Under the pieces are notes generated by a model. The model saw only the letters and a program-made list of their open reading frames with translations, made no database searches and was not told the origin of the DNA. Positions 53,369 to 62,910 of a DNA stretch of 64,000 bases are shown here, one piece after another. Positions within the stretch are counted from its first letter, which is position 1. Each line of letters starts with the position of its first letter. This DNA is from Salipiger sp. IMCC34102 (GTDB taxonomy: Bacteria > Pseudomonadota > Alphaproteobacteria > Rhodobacterales > Rhodobacteraceae), in assembly GCF_004145405.1 (NCBI RefSeq), contig NZ_SELQ01000005.1:62001-126000 (forward strand), read 5' to 3'. Made by a program: the position numbers and the translations under genes.

Positions 53369-54553
53369 TCACGAAAGCGCGCTTCGCAGTGCCTCGGCCA
53401 GATCGGTGCGCTCCCACGAGAACCCGCCGTCGGCCTCCGGTGCGCGGCCGAAGTGGCCGTAAGCCGCCGTGCGCGCGTAGATCGCGCGGTTGAGGCCCAG
53501 ATGCGTGCGGATGCCCTGCGGCGTCAGGTTCATGACGTCGGGGATGATCCGCTCGATGGCGGCGGGATCGACCTCTCCGGTGTCGTGCAGGTCGACGTAG
53601 ATCGACAAGGGACGGGCGATGCCGATGGCGTAGCTCAACTGCAGCGTGCAGCGGGTGGCGAGCCCCGCGGCGACGATGTTCTTGGCCAGATACCGCGCGG
53701 CATAGGCCGCGGAGCGGTCGACCTTGGTCGGATCCTTGCCCGAGAAGGCACCGCCGCCATGGGGCGCCGCCCCGCCGTAGGTGTCGACGATGATCTTGCG
53801 CCCCGTGAGGCCTGCGTCCCCGTCGGGGCCGCCGATCACGAAGGTGCCCGTCGGGTTCACCCACCATTCGGTCTTGTCGGTGATCAGCCCGTCGGGCAGC
53901 GTTTCGCGGATGTAGGGTTCGACGATGGCGCGGATGTCGGATTGCGATTGCATTTGCGATTCGTGCTGCGTGGACAGGACGATCTGGGTCGCCTCCACCG
54001 GCTTGCGATCCACGTAGCGCAGGCTGATCTGGGTCTTGGCGTCGGGGCGCAGGAGCGGCTCCGCCCCGGATTTGCGCGCTTCCGCCAGGCGGCGCAGGAT
54101 CGCATGGGCGTACTGGATCGGGGCGGGCATGAGGTCGGGCGTCTCGGTGCAGGCGTAGCCGAACATGATCCCCTGGTCGCCCGCGCCTTCCTCCTTGTTG
54201 GAGCCCGCATCGACGCCTTGCGCGATATGCGCGGACTGCGGGTGCAGGAGGTTGTCGATCTGCACCGTCTCGTGGTGGAACTCGTCCTGTTCGTAGCCGA
54301 TGTCCTTGACGCAGGCGCGCGCGATCTCGGGCACGGCGGCGAGGTAGTCCTTCAGCTTGGTCTTGTCGGCAAGCCCGACCTCTCCGCCGATGACGACGCG
54401 ATTGGTGGTGGCGAAGGTCTCGCAGGCGACGCGCGCCTCTGGCTCCTGGCCGATGAAGGCGTCGAGCACCGCGTCCGAGATGCGGTCGCAGACCTTGTCG
54501 GGGTGCCCTTCGGAAACGGATTCCGAGGTGAAGATGTAGTCCTGGCGTGCCAT
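53369..54553 (-). CDS. metK: S-adenosylmethionine synthetase
   Basis: A 394-residue enzyme making SAM from methionine and ATP. It has [20 protein letters not shown], the [12 protein letters not shown] hexapeptide region and [26 protein letters not shown]-type riboswitch lies just upstream and includes the ribosome site, so product feedback at translation is likely. It is shorter than the E. coli form only in loops. Confidence 0.97.
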   Translation of the reverse strand: MARQDYIFTSESVSEGHPDKVCDRISDAVLDAFIGQEPEARVACETFATTNRVVIGGEVGLADKTKLKDYLAAVPEIARACVKDIGYEQDEFHHETVQIDNLLHPQSAHIAQGVDAGSNKEEGAGDQGIMFGYACTETPDLMPAPIQYAHAILRRLAEARKSGAEPLLRPDAKTQISLRYVDRKPVEATQIVLSTQHESQMQSQSDIRAIVEPYIRETLPDGLITDKTEWWVNPTGTFVIGGPDGDAGLTGRKIIVDTYGGAAPHGGGAFSGKDPTKVDRSAAYAARYLAKNIVAAGLATRCTLQLSYAIGIARPLSIYVDLHDTGEVDPAAIERIIPDVMNLTPQGIRTHLGLNRAIYARTAAYGHFGRAPEADGGFSWERTDLAEALRSALS

Positions 54554-54556
54554 GAA

Positions 54557-54603
54557 ATGCTCCGATGCAAACGTCGCCGCGCCGTCAGGAAGCCGTTGGC
54601 GGG
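54557..54603 (-). promoter_or_regulatory. SAM/SAH-type riboswitch in the metK leader
   Basis: Reading the minus strand, CGCC AACGGCTTCCTGAC GGCG forms a short stem-loop. After a linker comes ATCGGAGCA, ending 4 bp before the metK ATG. AACGGCTTCCTG and GGAGCA are the conserved elements of the SAM/SAH riboswitch class known upstream of metK in Rhodobacterales, and GGAG would pair with CTTCC as a pseudoknot while also being the Shine-Dalgarno site. Ligand binding is inferred from that similarity. Confidence 0.82.
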
Positions 54604-54618
54604 GCCGATCGCAGCTGG

Positions 54619-56148
54619 CTACGGAGTCGCACCCGGACGGTCAAGCCGCAAAGCGCCGGCGCGCCACCGGAGCGCCCCCAGCCCCGCCAGCCCCGCGACC
54701 ACGAGGATCAGCACCGGCCAGTCGCCCGCTTTGGTGTAGAGCGTCGGCGGCAGCGCCTGCGGCAGGGCCACGTCGCGGGCGCCGGCCTGCCCCAGCGGGA
54801 TGCTCTGGATCACTCGGCCGCGCCCGTCGATCATCGCGCTGATGCCGGTGTTGGCCGAGCGGACCATGGGCAGCCCCTGCTCCACCGCGCGCAGGCGCGC
54901 CTGGGCCAGGTGCTGCTGGGGGCCCGCCGCCTTGCCGAACCAGGCGTCGTTGGTGATCATTAGCAAGAGCCGCGGGCGCGGGCCGGGCAGCGTGATTTCC
55001 TCGGCGAAGATGCCCTCGTAGCAGATCAGCGCGCGGGCGAGACCCACTCCGGGCAGATCCACCAGCCCGCGCCCCGGCGCGCCCTTGGCGAAACCTCCGC
55101 CGTCCGAGGGCGCCAGCCCCCGCACGCCCATGGATTTCAGCAGGTCTCCGAAGGGGACGTATTCGCCGAAGGGCACGAGGTGGGCCTTGTCGTAGACGTC
55201 CCTGACCGCGCCACCCCGGCCCAGTACGATCAGGCTGTTGAAGTATTCACCCTCCACCGCGCGGTTGATGCCGGTGACCACCGGCGTGCCGCCTGCCGCG
55301 TCTGCGACGATGTCGAGCTCGGGCTGCGCGTAGTCGAGCCGCACGGGGATCGCGGTTTCGGGCCAGACCACGAGGTCGGCGCGCGGTTCGGCCTGGGTGA
55401 ACTCCACCATGCGCCAGAAGAACATGGCGTTCTGCGCGGGGTCCCACTTTTCGTCCTGCGGGGCATTGGGCTGGACGATGCGGATGACGGGGGCGTCGGG
55501 ATCCGGCGCCGGCGCCGTACCCTGGTTTAGAAGCGGCATCGCGACACCGGCGGCGAGGATCGGCAGAGCACCGATCCAGCGGCGGCGTGCCAGAAGGACG
55601 GCCCCCGCGGCGCAGGTCAGCAGCACCAGTGTCAGAAGGTGCGGGCCGCCGAAGGCCGCGAGATGCAGCAACTGGCTGGGGATCAGCGCGTGGCCGATGA
55701 GGCCCCAGGGGAACCCGGTGAAGAGGTAGCCGCGCAGCGCCTCGGCCAGGGTCAGCGCGAGGACCAGGCCCGACAGCCGCCCCGGTGCCAGCACGCGCGC
55801 GACCAGCACGCCGGCCACCCAGAAGAGCGTTTCGCGCAAGGCCATCAGGCTGACGCCGAAGGGCGCGGCCCAGCCCCAGGTTGCGGCATCGACCAGGAAC
55901 GGCTCCACCAGCCAGCGCAGGGTGAAGCCGAAGTAGCCCAGACCGAACACAAGCGTGCCCGTCGCGAGCGCCGCCATGCCGGGGGCCGAGGCCAGCAGCC
56001 CCAGGGCCACTGCCCAGCCGATCCAGGCCAGGGGCCAGGCGTCGATGGGGGCCTGCCCAAGGGCCGTGAAGACGCCCAGGGCCGCGAAGATCGCCAGACG
56101 CGCGACCCGGTGCCGGGCCCAGACCCGGCCAGAACCCACGGGCGTCAC
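54619..56148 (-). CDS. lnt: Apolipoprotein N-acyltransferase
   Basis: A 509-residue inner-membrane enzyme that adds the third acyl chain to lipoproteins. An N-terminal block of about six to seven transmembrane helices is followed by a nitrilase domain with the Glu-Lys-Cys triad in [24 protein letters not shown] and [12 protein letters not shown]. The start is GTG, 5 bp after the corC stop. Several lipoproteins are encoded in this window. Confidence 0.94.
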   Translation of the reverse strand: MTPVGSGRVWARHRVARLAIFAALGVFTALGQAPIDAWPLAWIGWAVALGLLASAPGMAALATGTLVFGLGYFGFTLRWLVEPFLVDAATWGWAAPFGVSLMALRETLFWVAGVLVARVLAPGRLSGLVLALTLAEALRGYLFTGFPWGLIGHALIPSQLLHLAAFGGPHLLTLVLLTCAAGAVLLARRRWIGALPILAAGVAMPLLNQGTAPAPDPDAPVIRIVQPNAPQDEKWDPAQNAMFFWRMVEFTQAEPRADLVVWPETAIPVRLDYAQPELDIVADAAGGTPVVTGINRAVEGEYFNSLIVLGRGGAVRDVYDKAHLVPFGEYVPFGDLLKSMGVRGLAPSDGGGFAKGAPGRGLVDLPGVGLARALICYEGIFAEEITLPGPRPRLLLMITNDAWFGKAAGPQQHLAQARLRAVEQGLPMVRSANTGISAMIDGRGRVIQSIPLGQAGARDVALPQALPPTLYTKAGDWPVLILVVAGLAGLGALRWRAGALRLDRPGATP

Positions 56149-56153
56149 GCCGT

Positions 56154-57023
56154 TCAGTCCTGCGGCATGCGCACGCGCAGCCGCTTGATGCGGCGGGGAT
56201 CGGCGTCGACGACCTCGAACTCCGGGCCGTCGGGGTGCTGGATGACCTCGCCGCGCACGGGAACATGGCCGGTGAGCATGAAGACCAGACCGCCCAGGCT
56301 GTCGATCTCCTCCTCGTCGATCTCCTCGTGGGCGGTGAGGTTCATGCCGATCTCGGCCTCGAACTCCTCGAGGGCGGTCTTGGCCTGCACGATGTAGACG
56401 CCGGGCGCCTCCTCGGTCCAGTTCTGGACCTCCTCGACGTCGTGTTCGTCCTCGATCGCGCCGACCACCTGTTCGATCAGGTCCTCGATCGTCACGAGGC
56501 CGTCGGTCCCGCCGTATTCGTCGATCACCAGCGCCATGTGGATCCGCTCGTTCTGCATCTTGGCCAGCAAAATCCCCAGCGCCATCGACGGCGGCACGTA
56601 GAGCAAGGGCCGCAGCAGCGCGCGCATGTCGAAGGCTGTCGCGTCGCCGTTGAAGCCGTACTTCAGCGCGAAGTCCTTGAGGTTCACGAAGCCCATCGGC
56701 GTATCCAGCGTGCCGTCGAAGACCGGCAGGCGGGTGAGACCGCTTTCGCGGAAGACCTCGACCAGTTCGTCCTTGGAGGCGGTGACCGGGCTTGCCACGA
56801 TGTCGGCCTTGGGAACCGAGACGTCCTCGACCTTCATCCGGCGCAGGTTCAGCATCCCCAGCATGGGGGCGGCGGCCCCGGTGGCGCGCAACGCCTCGGG
56901 GGTGAGGTCGCGGGTGTCGTCGTTGGGGGAAAGCGCCTCGAACAGGCGCGCGAAGAAGCCGCGACTGTCGTCGTCGGCGTCGTCCTCAGGGCGTATGTCG
57001 CCGCCGGAGTCTCTGTCGGTCAT
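56154..57023 (-). CDS. corC: CorC/YbeX family protein (CBS domains, transporter-associated)
   Basis: A 289-residue cytoplasmic protein. Two CBS domains span about 60-190 (VPKADIVASPVTASKDELVE and MGFVNLKDFALKYGFN) and a C-terminal CorC_HlyC domain follows (VYIVQAKTALEEFEAEIG). It has been linked to Mg2+/Co2+ efflux and ribosome function. It overlaps ybeY by 4 bp. Confidence 0.93.
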   Translation of the reverse strand: MTDRDSGGDIRPEDDADDDSRGFFARLFEALSPNDDTRDLTPEALRATGAAAPMLGMLNLRRMKVEDVSVPKADIVASPVTASKDELVEVFRESGLTRLPVFDGTLDTPMGFVNLKDFALKYGFNGDATAFDMRALLRPLLYVPPSMALGILLAKMQNERIHMALVIDEYGGTDGLVTIEDLIEQVVGAIEDEHDVEEVQNWTEEAPGVYIVQAKTALEEFEAEIGMNLTAHEEIDEEEIDSLGGLVFMLTGHVPVRGEVIQHPDGPEFEVVDADPRRIKRLRVRMPQD

Positions 57024-57546
57024 CGGTCCTCTGCCAAGGTTTGCCCCGTGCCCGTGTCGGCATAGGGGTCGGGATGTCCCATAGCGGCTAGTATTCCCTG
57101 TTCCAAGCCTTCCATCAAGGCGGCGTCGGCGTCGCGCTCGTGATCGAAGCCCAGCAGATGCAGCGTGGCGTGCACAAGCAGGTGCGTGACGTGCTGTTCG
57201 AGCGGTTTTCGCGCCTCTTGCGCCTCTCTCGCGCAGGTCTCGTAGGCGATCGCGATGTCGCCGAGCTCGGGATCGGGCGGCTCCGGCGGCAGCGGCATTT
57301 CGCCGTCGATCCCCGCCGCGCGGTCGTCCGATGGCCAGGAGAGCACGTTGGTGGGGCCATGCTTGCCGCGGAAGTCCCCGTTGAGCGTCGCGATGCGCGC
57401 GTCGTCGCAGGCGAGCAGGCTGATTTCCCAGTCCCGCGGATCGAGGCCCACCTCGGCCAGCGCGGCGGCACAGGCCGGACCGGCGAGTGCCTGCAGATCC
57501 AGCGCATTCCAGCGCGGATCCTCGACCAGCACGTCGATCTGCGGGG

Positions 57547-57550
<4 letters not shown>
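57020..57550 (-). CDS. ybeY: Endoribonuclease YbeY
   Basis: A 176-residue zinc RNase for rRNA maturation and ribosome quality control. It has the HATLHLLGFDH zinc site and the NGDFRGKHGPTNVLSWP segment. The GTG start at 57550 overlaps the phoH stop (GTGA). It is followed by corC with another 4-bp overlap. Confidence 0.94.
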
Positions 57551-58554
<1,004 letters not shown>

Positions 58555-58624
58555 TCAGGTCTCCGGGTCAAAATGTCTATGCCTAAGGTGGCACCGTCGC
58601 CGCAGATGACAACCCGTAAAGCAC

Positions 58625-58653
58625 GAAAGCCGCAGAGCGTGTCTGCGGCTTTC
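58625..58653 (-). terminator. Terminator downstream of the small lipoprotein gene
   Basis: A 12-bp perfect stem (GAAAGCCGCAGA / TCTGCGGCTTTC) with a 5-base loop lies 27 bp past the lipoprotein stop. The U tract is short, but the stem is long and symmetric. Confidence 0.75.
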
Positions 58654-58680
58654 GGATCATGGGGTCCGCGTGGTCGCGGC

Positions 58681-59013
58681 CTAGCGGTAGTTCGAGGGCC
58701 GGACCGGGTCGGGCACGCGAGAGCCTGCCTTGAACGGTCCGACGACCGTCTCGGGCGGGGCCACGCCGGAACAGACGGGGCGTCCGTCGGGGGTCATCCG
58801 CTCGGACATGTAGCCTTCGAGGCCGTCGTCGATGATCCAGTGGTCGCAGCCGTTGGGATCGACCCAGATGCCGGCGACCATGGTCGACAGGTGGTGCGAA
58901 TTGATGCCGCGGTCGCGGGTCTTGTCACCGGGCACGGCGGCGAGGTCGAGTTCGGCGCAGGCGCTGAGGGTCAGGCCGACGGCGGCGAGGCCGAGGAATT
59001 TCACGGGGGTCAT
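58681..59013 (-). CDS. Small lipoprotein with a DPxGCxHW domain
   Basis: A 110-residue exported protein with the lipobox LTLSAC. Residues 49-81 (IWVDPNGCDHW onward to DGRPVC) align without gaps with residues 32-64 of the upstream OmpA-like protein, 21 of 33 identical, two cysteines included. The function is unknown. It lies 12 bp after the OmpA-family gene and is probably co-transcribed. Confidence 0.8.
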   Translation of the reverse strand: MTPVKFLGLAAVGLTLSACAELDLAAVPGDKTRDRGINSHHLSTMVAGIWVDPNGCDHWIIDDGLEGYMSERMTPDGRPVCSGVAPPETVVGPFKAGSRVPDPVRPSNYR

Positions 59014-59025
59014 GTCAGGCTCTCC

Positions 59026-59556
59026 TCAGCGAATGCAGTAGACTTCGACGCGGCGGTTCTGCTGCATCCCGGCGGCGGTGGAATTGGTCGCTTTCGGCTG
59101 ACGCTCTCCGAAGCCCTTCACGTCCACGACGCGGGCGCCGATCGACTGGGCCACGTCGGCCACGGCGGCGGCGCGGTTGTTGGACAGGCGGATGTTGTAT
59201 TCATCCGAGGCGCGGCTGTCGGTGTGACCGTAGATCATGAAACCGAAGGCGTTGGCGCTGCGGAAGAAGGTCTGCAACTGCGCGCGGGCGGCGGGGCTGA
59301 TGTGGTAGCGGTCGGTCGCGAAGAGCGTGTCGGTCGGGATCACGCCGCAGATCTCGGAGCGGTGGCAGACCGGCGTGCCGTCGCGGCGGCGGTGCGGCGA
59401 CATGTAGCCTTCGGCCCCGTCGTCCATCGCCCAATGCTCGCAGCCATCGGGATCGATCCAGATCGTCGGCTTGTAGATCTCGCCCCGGGATTGCGCCGCG
59501 GCGGGCGCGGCAAAACTGCCGACCGCGATCGCGGCGGCACAAAGCACCTTGGCCAT
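59026..59556 (-). CDS. OmpA-family protein with an N-terminal DPxGCxHW domain
   Basis: A 176-residue exported protein. After a signal peptide (ending APAAA|QS) comes the 33-residue DPDGCEHW...DGTPVC domain, then an OmpA C-terminal domain (FMIYGHTDSRASDEYNIRLS and NNRAAAVADVA, ending NRRVEVYC) that would bind peptidoglycan. The ATG at 59556 has AAGGA 8 bp upstream; a longer frame from 59595 is less likely. Unlike classic OmpA it has no beta-barrel. Confidence 0.85.
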   Translation of the reverse strand: MAKVLCAAAIAVGSFAAPAAAQSRGEIYKPTIWIDPDGCEHWAMDDGAEGYMSPHRRRDGTPVCHRSEICGVIPTDTLFATDRYHISPAARAQLQTFFRSANAFGFMIYGHTDSRASDEYNIRLSNNRAAAVADVAQSIGARVVDVKGFGERQPKATNSTAAGMQQNRRVEVYCIR

Positions 59557-59781
59557 CGTTGAAAGTCCTTGCGTCACTACACTTCCCCTTGTCACGCGTC
59601 ACCGCTGAAGGGCGGCTATCTGGTTAAATACACACCTACGTGACCCTAGATAGCAAGTCTGCGCGGCAAAGCGAGCAAAAACAGGCACCTATTGTCCACG
59701 CAGATGAAACACTCTCGCGCTGAACCGCGGTTGTCGCCGGGGCGGGAACGGGGGGCCACGATCGGGCTCGACCGGTGGCGT

Positions 59782-61092
59782 TCAGTTCAGGACGATTCCC
59801 TTCAGGGAGTTCGGCCCCGCCTCGACGATGCGCACCCGGCGGACCTGGCCGCGGACAGAGGCGGGCGCTTCGGCGAAGACGGCGTGCAGGTGGTCGGACT
59901 TGCCGATCATCTGCCCTTCGATCCGGCCCGGCTTTTCGAAGAGAACGCCCACCTCGCGCCCGACCATCGCGGCCTGCAGGCGCTGCTGCTGCTCGGTCAA
60001 AAGCGTTTGGAGCCGCTGCAGGCGGTCGTTCATCACGTCCTCGGGCAGTTGCGGCTTCTCTGCCGCGGGGGTGCCCGGACGGGTGGAATACTTGAACGAA
60101 TAGGCCTGCCCGTATTCGACCGTGCGGATCAGGTTCATCGTGGCCTCGAAGTCCGCCTCGGTCTCGCCGGGGAAGCCCACGATGAAATCGCCCGACAGCA
60201 GAATGTCGGGGCGCGCCGCGCGGATGCGTTCGATCAGGCGGATGTAGCCGTCCGCCGTATGCTTGCGGTTCATCGCCTTGAGGATCCGGTCCGAACCCGA
60301 CTGCACGGGCAGGTGCAGGTAGGGCATCAGCTTCGGGCAGGATCCGTGCGCCTCGATCAGCGCGTCGTCCATGTCGTTGGGGTGCGATGTGGTGAAGCGG
60401 ATGCGCTCCAACCCCTCGATCTCGTTGAGCTCCCAGATCAGGCCGGCGAGGCCGCCCGGGTGCCCGTGGTAGGCGTTCACGTTCTGCCCCAGAAGCGTGA
60501 GCTCGGCCACGCCCGCCTCGACCAGTTCGCGCGCCTCGCGCAGGACCCGGTCGGCGGGGCGGCTCACTTCGGCGCCGCGGGTATAGGGGACGACGCAGAA
60601 GGCGCAGAACTTGTCGCAGCCTTCCTGCACCGTCAGGAACGCCGAGGGCGCGCGGCGCGCCTTGGGCCGGGACTTCAGCGTGTCGAACTTGTCGTCGAGC
60701 GGAAAGTCGGTGTCGAGCGCACGCCCGCCCTTGCGCACCGCATCCTCCATCGCGGGCAGGCGGTGGTAGCTTTGCGGGCCGACCACGAGGTCCACGACCG
60801 GCGCACGGCGCATGATCTCCTCCCCCTCGGCCTGGGCCACGCAGCCGGTGACGCCGATCTTGAGGTCGGGGTTGGCGTCCTTGAGCGGGCGCAGGCGGCC
60901 CAGCTCGGAGTAGACCTTCTCGGCCGCCTTCTCGCGGATGTGGCAGGTGTTGAGCAGGATCATGTCGGCGTCCTCGGCCCGGTCGGTCGTGACGTACCCC
61001 TGGCCGCCCAACGCCTCGGACATGCGTTCGCTGTCGTAGACGTTCATCTGGCAGCCGTAGGTCTTTACGAAGAGCTTGCGGGGTGCGGACAT
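59782..61092 (-). CDS. miaB: tRNA-2-methylthio-N6-dimethylallyladenosine synthase
   Basis: A 436-residue radical-SAM methylthiotransferase modifying A37 of tRNA. Cluster cysteines lie in [15 protein letters not shown] and GVTGCVAQ, and the radical-SAM motif is [20 protein letters not shown] domain ends the protein. The start [13 protein letters not shown] at 61092 fits the family. Confidence 0.96.
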   Translation of the reverse strand: MSAPRKLFVKTYGCQMNVYDSERMSEALGGQGYVTTDRAEDADMILLNTCHIREKAAEKVYSELGRLRPLKDANPDLKIGVTGCVAQAEGEEIMRRAPVVDLVVGPQSYHRLPAMEDAVRKGGRALDTDFPLDDKFDTLKSRPKARRAPSAFLTVQEGCDKFCAFCVVPYTRGAEVSRPADRVLREARELVEAGVAELTLLGQNVNAYHGHPGGLAGLIWELNEIEGLERIRFTTSHPNDMDDALIEAHGSCPKLMPYLHLPVQSGSDRILKAMNRKHTADGYIRLIERIRAARPDILLSGDFIVGFPGETEADFEATMNLIRTVEYGQAYSFKYSTRPGTPAAEKPQLPEDVMNDRLQRLQTLLTEQQQRLQAAMVGREVGVLFEKPGRIEGQMIGKSDHLHAVFAEAPASVRGQVRRVRIVEAGPNSLKGIVLN

Positions 61093-61209
61093 CGGGAACA
61101 CTCTGCGTTTGGGGATCGCCCCGGTCCCTACCCTGCCCGCCCGCACCTTGCAATGCGCGCGCATTTCGGGGACGGTCCCGCGCATCCCCGCCACCGGACA
61201 CGACGCCCC

Positions 61210-62073
61210 ATGATCCACGATACGCTGCAAGGTTTCCTGGATACCGGGATCGACCCGTTGCCCAAGGGCGCGATCGCGCTCGTGCTGATGGAGGACGCGG
61301 TCGAGGTCGAGAGCACTCTGCGGCATCTGCTGAAGATCGGCTTTCCCAACGTGATCGCCTTCGGTCTGCCGCAGATCGTCCTGCCGCCCGACCTTGCGGA
61401 CCGCGTGGTGCGGGTGCACGCCAACACGCTGGCAGAGGGCGCGCTGACGACGATCGTCAACGGCGTGATCGACCGTGCCCCGGGGCGCTGGATCCACTAC
61501 TGCTACAACGCCGAATACCTCTACTTCCCGTTCTGCGAGACCCGCAGCATCGGCGAGATGTGCGCCTTCGTGGCCGAGGAGCGGCGCGAAAGCGTGCTGA
61601 CCTTCGTCGTGGACCTCTACGCCGCCGATCTGACGGACCACCCCGGCGCCGTCAGCCTTAAGACCGCCTGCCTCGACCGGTCGGGCTATTACGCGCTGGC
61701 GCGGCGGGATGCCTGGAACAACGATCTGGACCGGCAGTACGACTTCTTCGGCGGCCTGCGCTGGCGCTACGAGGAACATATCCCCCGCCCGCGCCGTCGG
61801 ATCGACCGGGTGGGGATCTTCCGCGCGAGCGCCGGTCTGCGCCTGCAGCCCGATCACACGACGAACGTGGCAGAGCTGAACACCTACGCCTGTCCCTGGC
61901 ACAACAGCCTGACCGCCTGCGTCGCCTCGTTCCGCACCGCGAAGGCCCTGCGCCGCAACCCGGGCTCCGCCCCCGCGATCCACAGCTTCCGCTGGCACAA
62001 CACCACGGCGTTCCAGTGGAACTCGCTGCAGTTGCTGAACCTGGGGCTCATGGAACCGGGGCAATGGTTCTGA
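61210..62073 (+). CDS. Conserved protein with glycosyltransferase-2-like layout, metal site degenerate
   Basis: A 287-residue cytoplasmic protein. The order is a strand ([20 protein letters not shown]), a second strand ([13 protein letters not shown]), then [16 protein letters not shown]. This resembles the GT2/GT92 pattern in which a DADEFL motif holds the metal; here it reads YNAEYLYFP (residues 99-107), so the first Asp is missing. Sugar transfer is therefore only a hypothesis. It diverges from miaB. Confidence 0.6.
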   Translation: MIHDTLQGFLDTGIDPLPKGAIALVLMEDAVEVESTLRHLLKIGFPNVIAFGLPQIVLPPDLADRVVRVHANTLAEGALTTIVNGVIDRAPGRWIHYCYNAEYLYFPFCETRSIGEMCAFVAEERRESVLTFVVDLYAADLTDHPGAVSLKTACLDRSGYYALARRDAWNNDLDRQYDFFGGLRWRYEEHIPRPRRRIDRVGIFRASAGLRLQPDHTTNVAELNTYACPWHNSLTACVASFRTAKALRRNPGSAPAIHSFRWHNTTAFQWNSLQLLNLGLMEPGQWF

Positions 62074-62105
62074 GGCACCCCGCGGAATCGTCGCGGGTGC
62101 GCGAT

Positions 62106-62191
62106 TGGTGCCTCCGGCCGGACTCGAACCGGCACGACCATAGGGTCAGAAGATTTTAAGTCTCCGGTGTCTACCATTCCACCACGGAGGC
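62106..62191 (-). tRNA. tRNA-Leu (anticodon TAA)
   Basis: An 86-nt tRNA with encoded CCA. The acceptor stem GCCTCCG pairs with CGGAGGC, the T arm is CCGGTTCGAGTCCGG, and the anticodon loop CTTAAAA gives anticodon TAA. It has the long variable arm of leucine tRNAs. Confidence 0.97.
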
Positions 62192-62317
62192 ACGGGCCCC
62201 GTGCTACGCCGCCCGCGCGCGCGCATCAAGCACGCGATGCGTCGGGGCCCGGGACTCTCGGGGCGCGGGGCGTTCGCGGCGTGGGGCATTCTAGGCCGCG
62301 GCACGGGCCCGCGCGCG

Positions 62318-62782
62318 TCAGGCGCTGGGGGGCACGGGGGTGACGCCGTCTTCCTTGATCGCCTGCATCGCCACGAAGGTCGATGTCCCCGCCACGTGCG
62401 GCAGTTTCGAGATATGTTCTGCCAGGACGGCGCGGTAGTCGCTCATGCCGTGGGTGCGAACCTTCAGAAGGTAGTCGTAATTGCCCGCGATCATGTGGCA
62501 TTCCTCGATCTGGGGAATCTCCAGCACGGCGCGGTTGAAGGCGGCGAGGGCCGCCTCGCGGGTGTCGGTCAGGCGGACTTCCACGAAGGCCACGTAGTCG
62601 CGGCCCAAGGCTATGGGATCGAAGATCGCGCGGTAGCCCTGGATCACGCCGTCGGCCTCCAGCTTGCGCAGACGCGCCTGGGTGGGGGATTTCGACAGGC
62701 CGATCCGCTCGGCCAGGGCGGTGACGCTGATCCGGCCTTCGACGGCCAGCACGTCGAGGATCTTCACGTCGAACCGGTCCAT
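62318..62782 (-). CDS. putR: Lrp/AsnC-family regulator, probable proline-utilisation activator
   Basis: A 154-residue regulator. The N-terminal HTH (VEGRISVTALAERIGLSKSP) is followed by an AsnC-type ligand-binding RAM domain (HMIAGNYDYLLKVRTHGMSD). Its divergent placement next to putA, 128 bp between starts, is the classic alphaproteobacterial PutR arrangement, in which proline induces putA. Confidence 0.9.
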   Translation of the reverse strand: MDRFDVKILDVLAVEGRISVTALAERIGLSKSPTQARLRKLEADGVIQGYRAIFDPIALGRDYVAFVEVRLTDTREAALAAFNRAVLEIPQIEECHMIAGNYDYLLKVRTHGMSDYRAVLAEHISKLPHVAGTSTFVAMQAIKEDGVTPVPPSA

Positions 62783-62910
62783 TGATTTACCCCAATCGAC
62801 TGCCGATCGCCCACCAAGAGCGCCGATCAGGCCGCAAAACGGCTCATAACGGGCCGATTGTCGCGAAGCAACGTGCTAGACTGACGCATCATCCCGCACA
62901 GGAGCCCGCC

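Noticed and set aside
62783-62910. Promoter elements between putR and putA
   Set aside because: A TAGACT box is visible, but no -35 at proper spacing was found, and Lrp-type sites cannot be fixed by eye.
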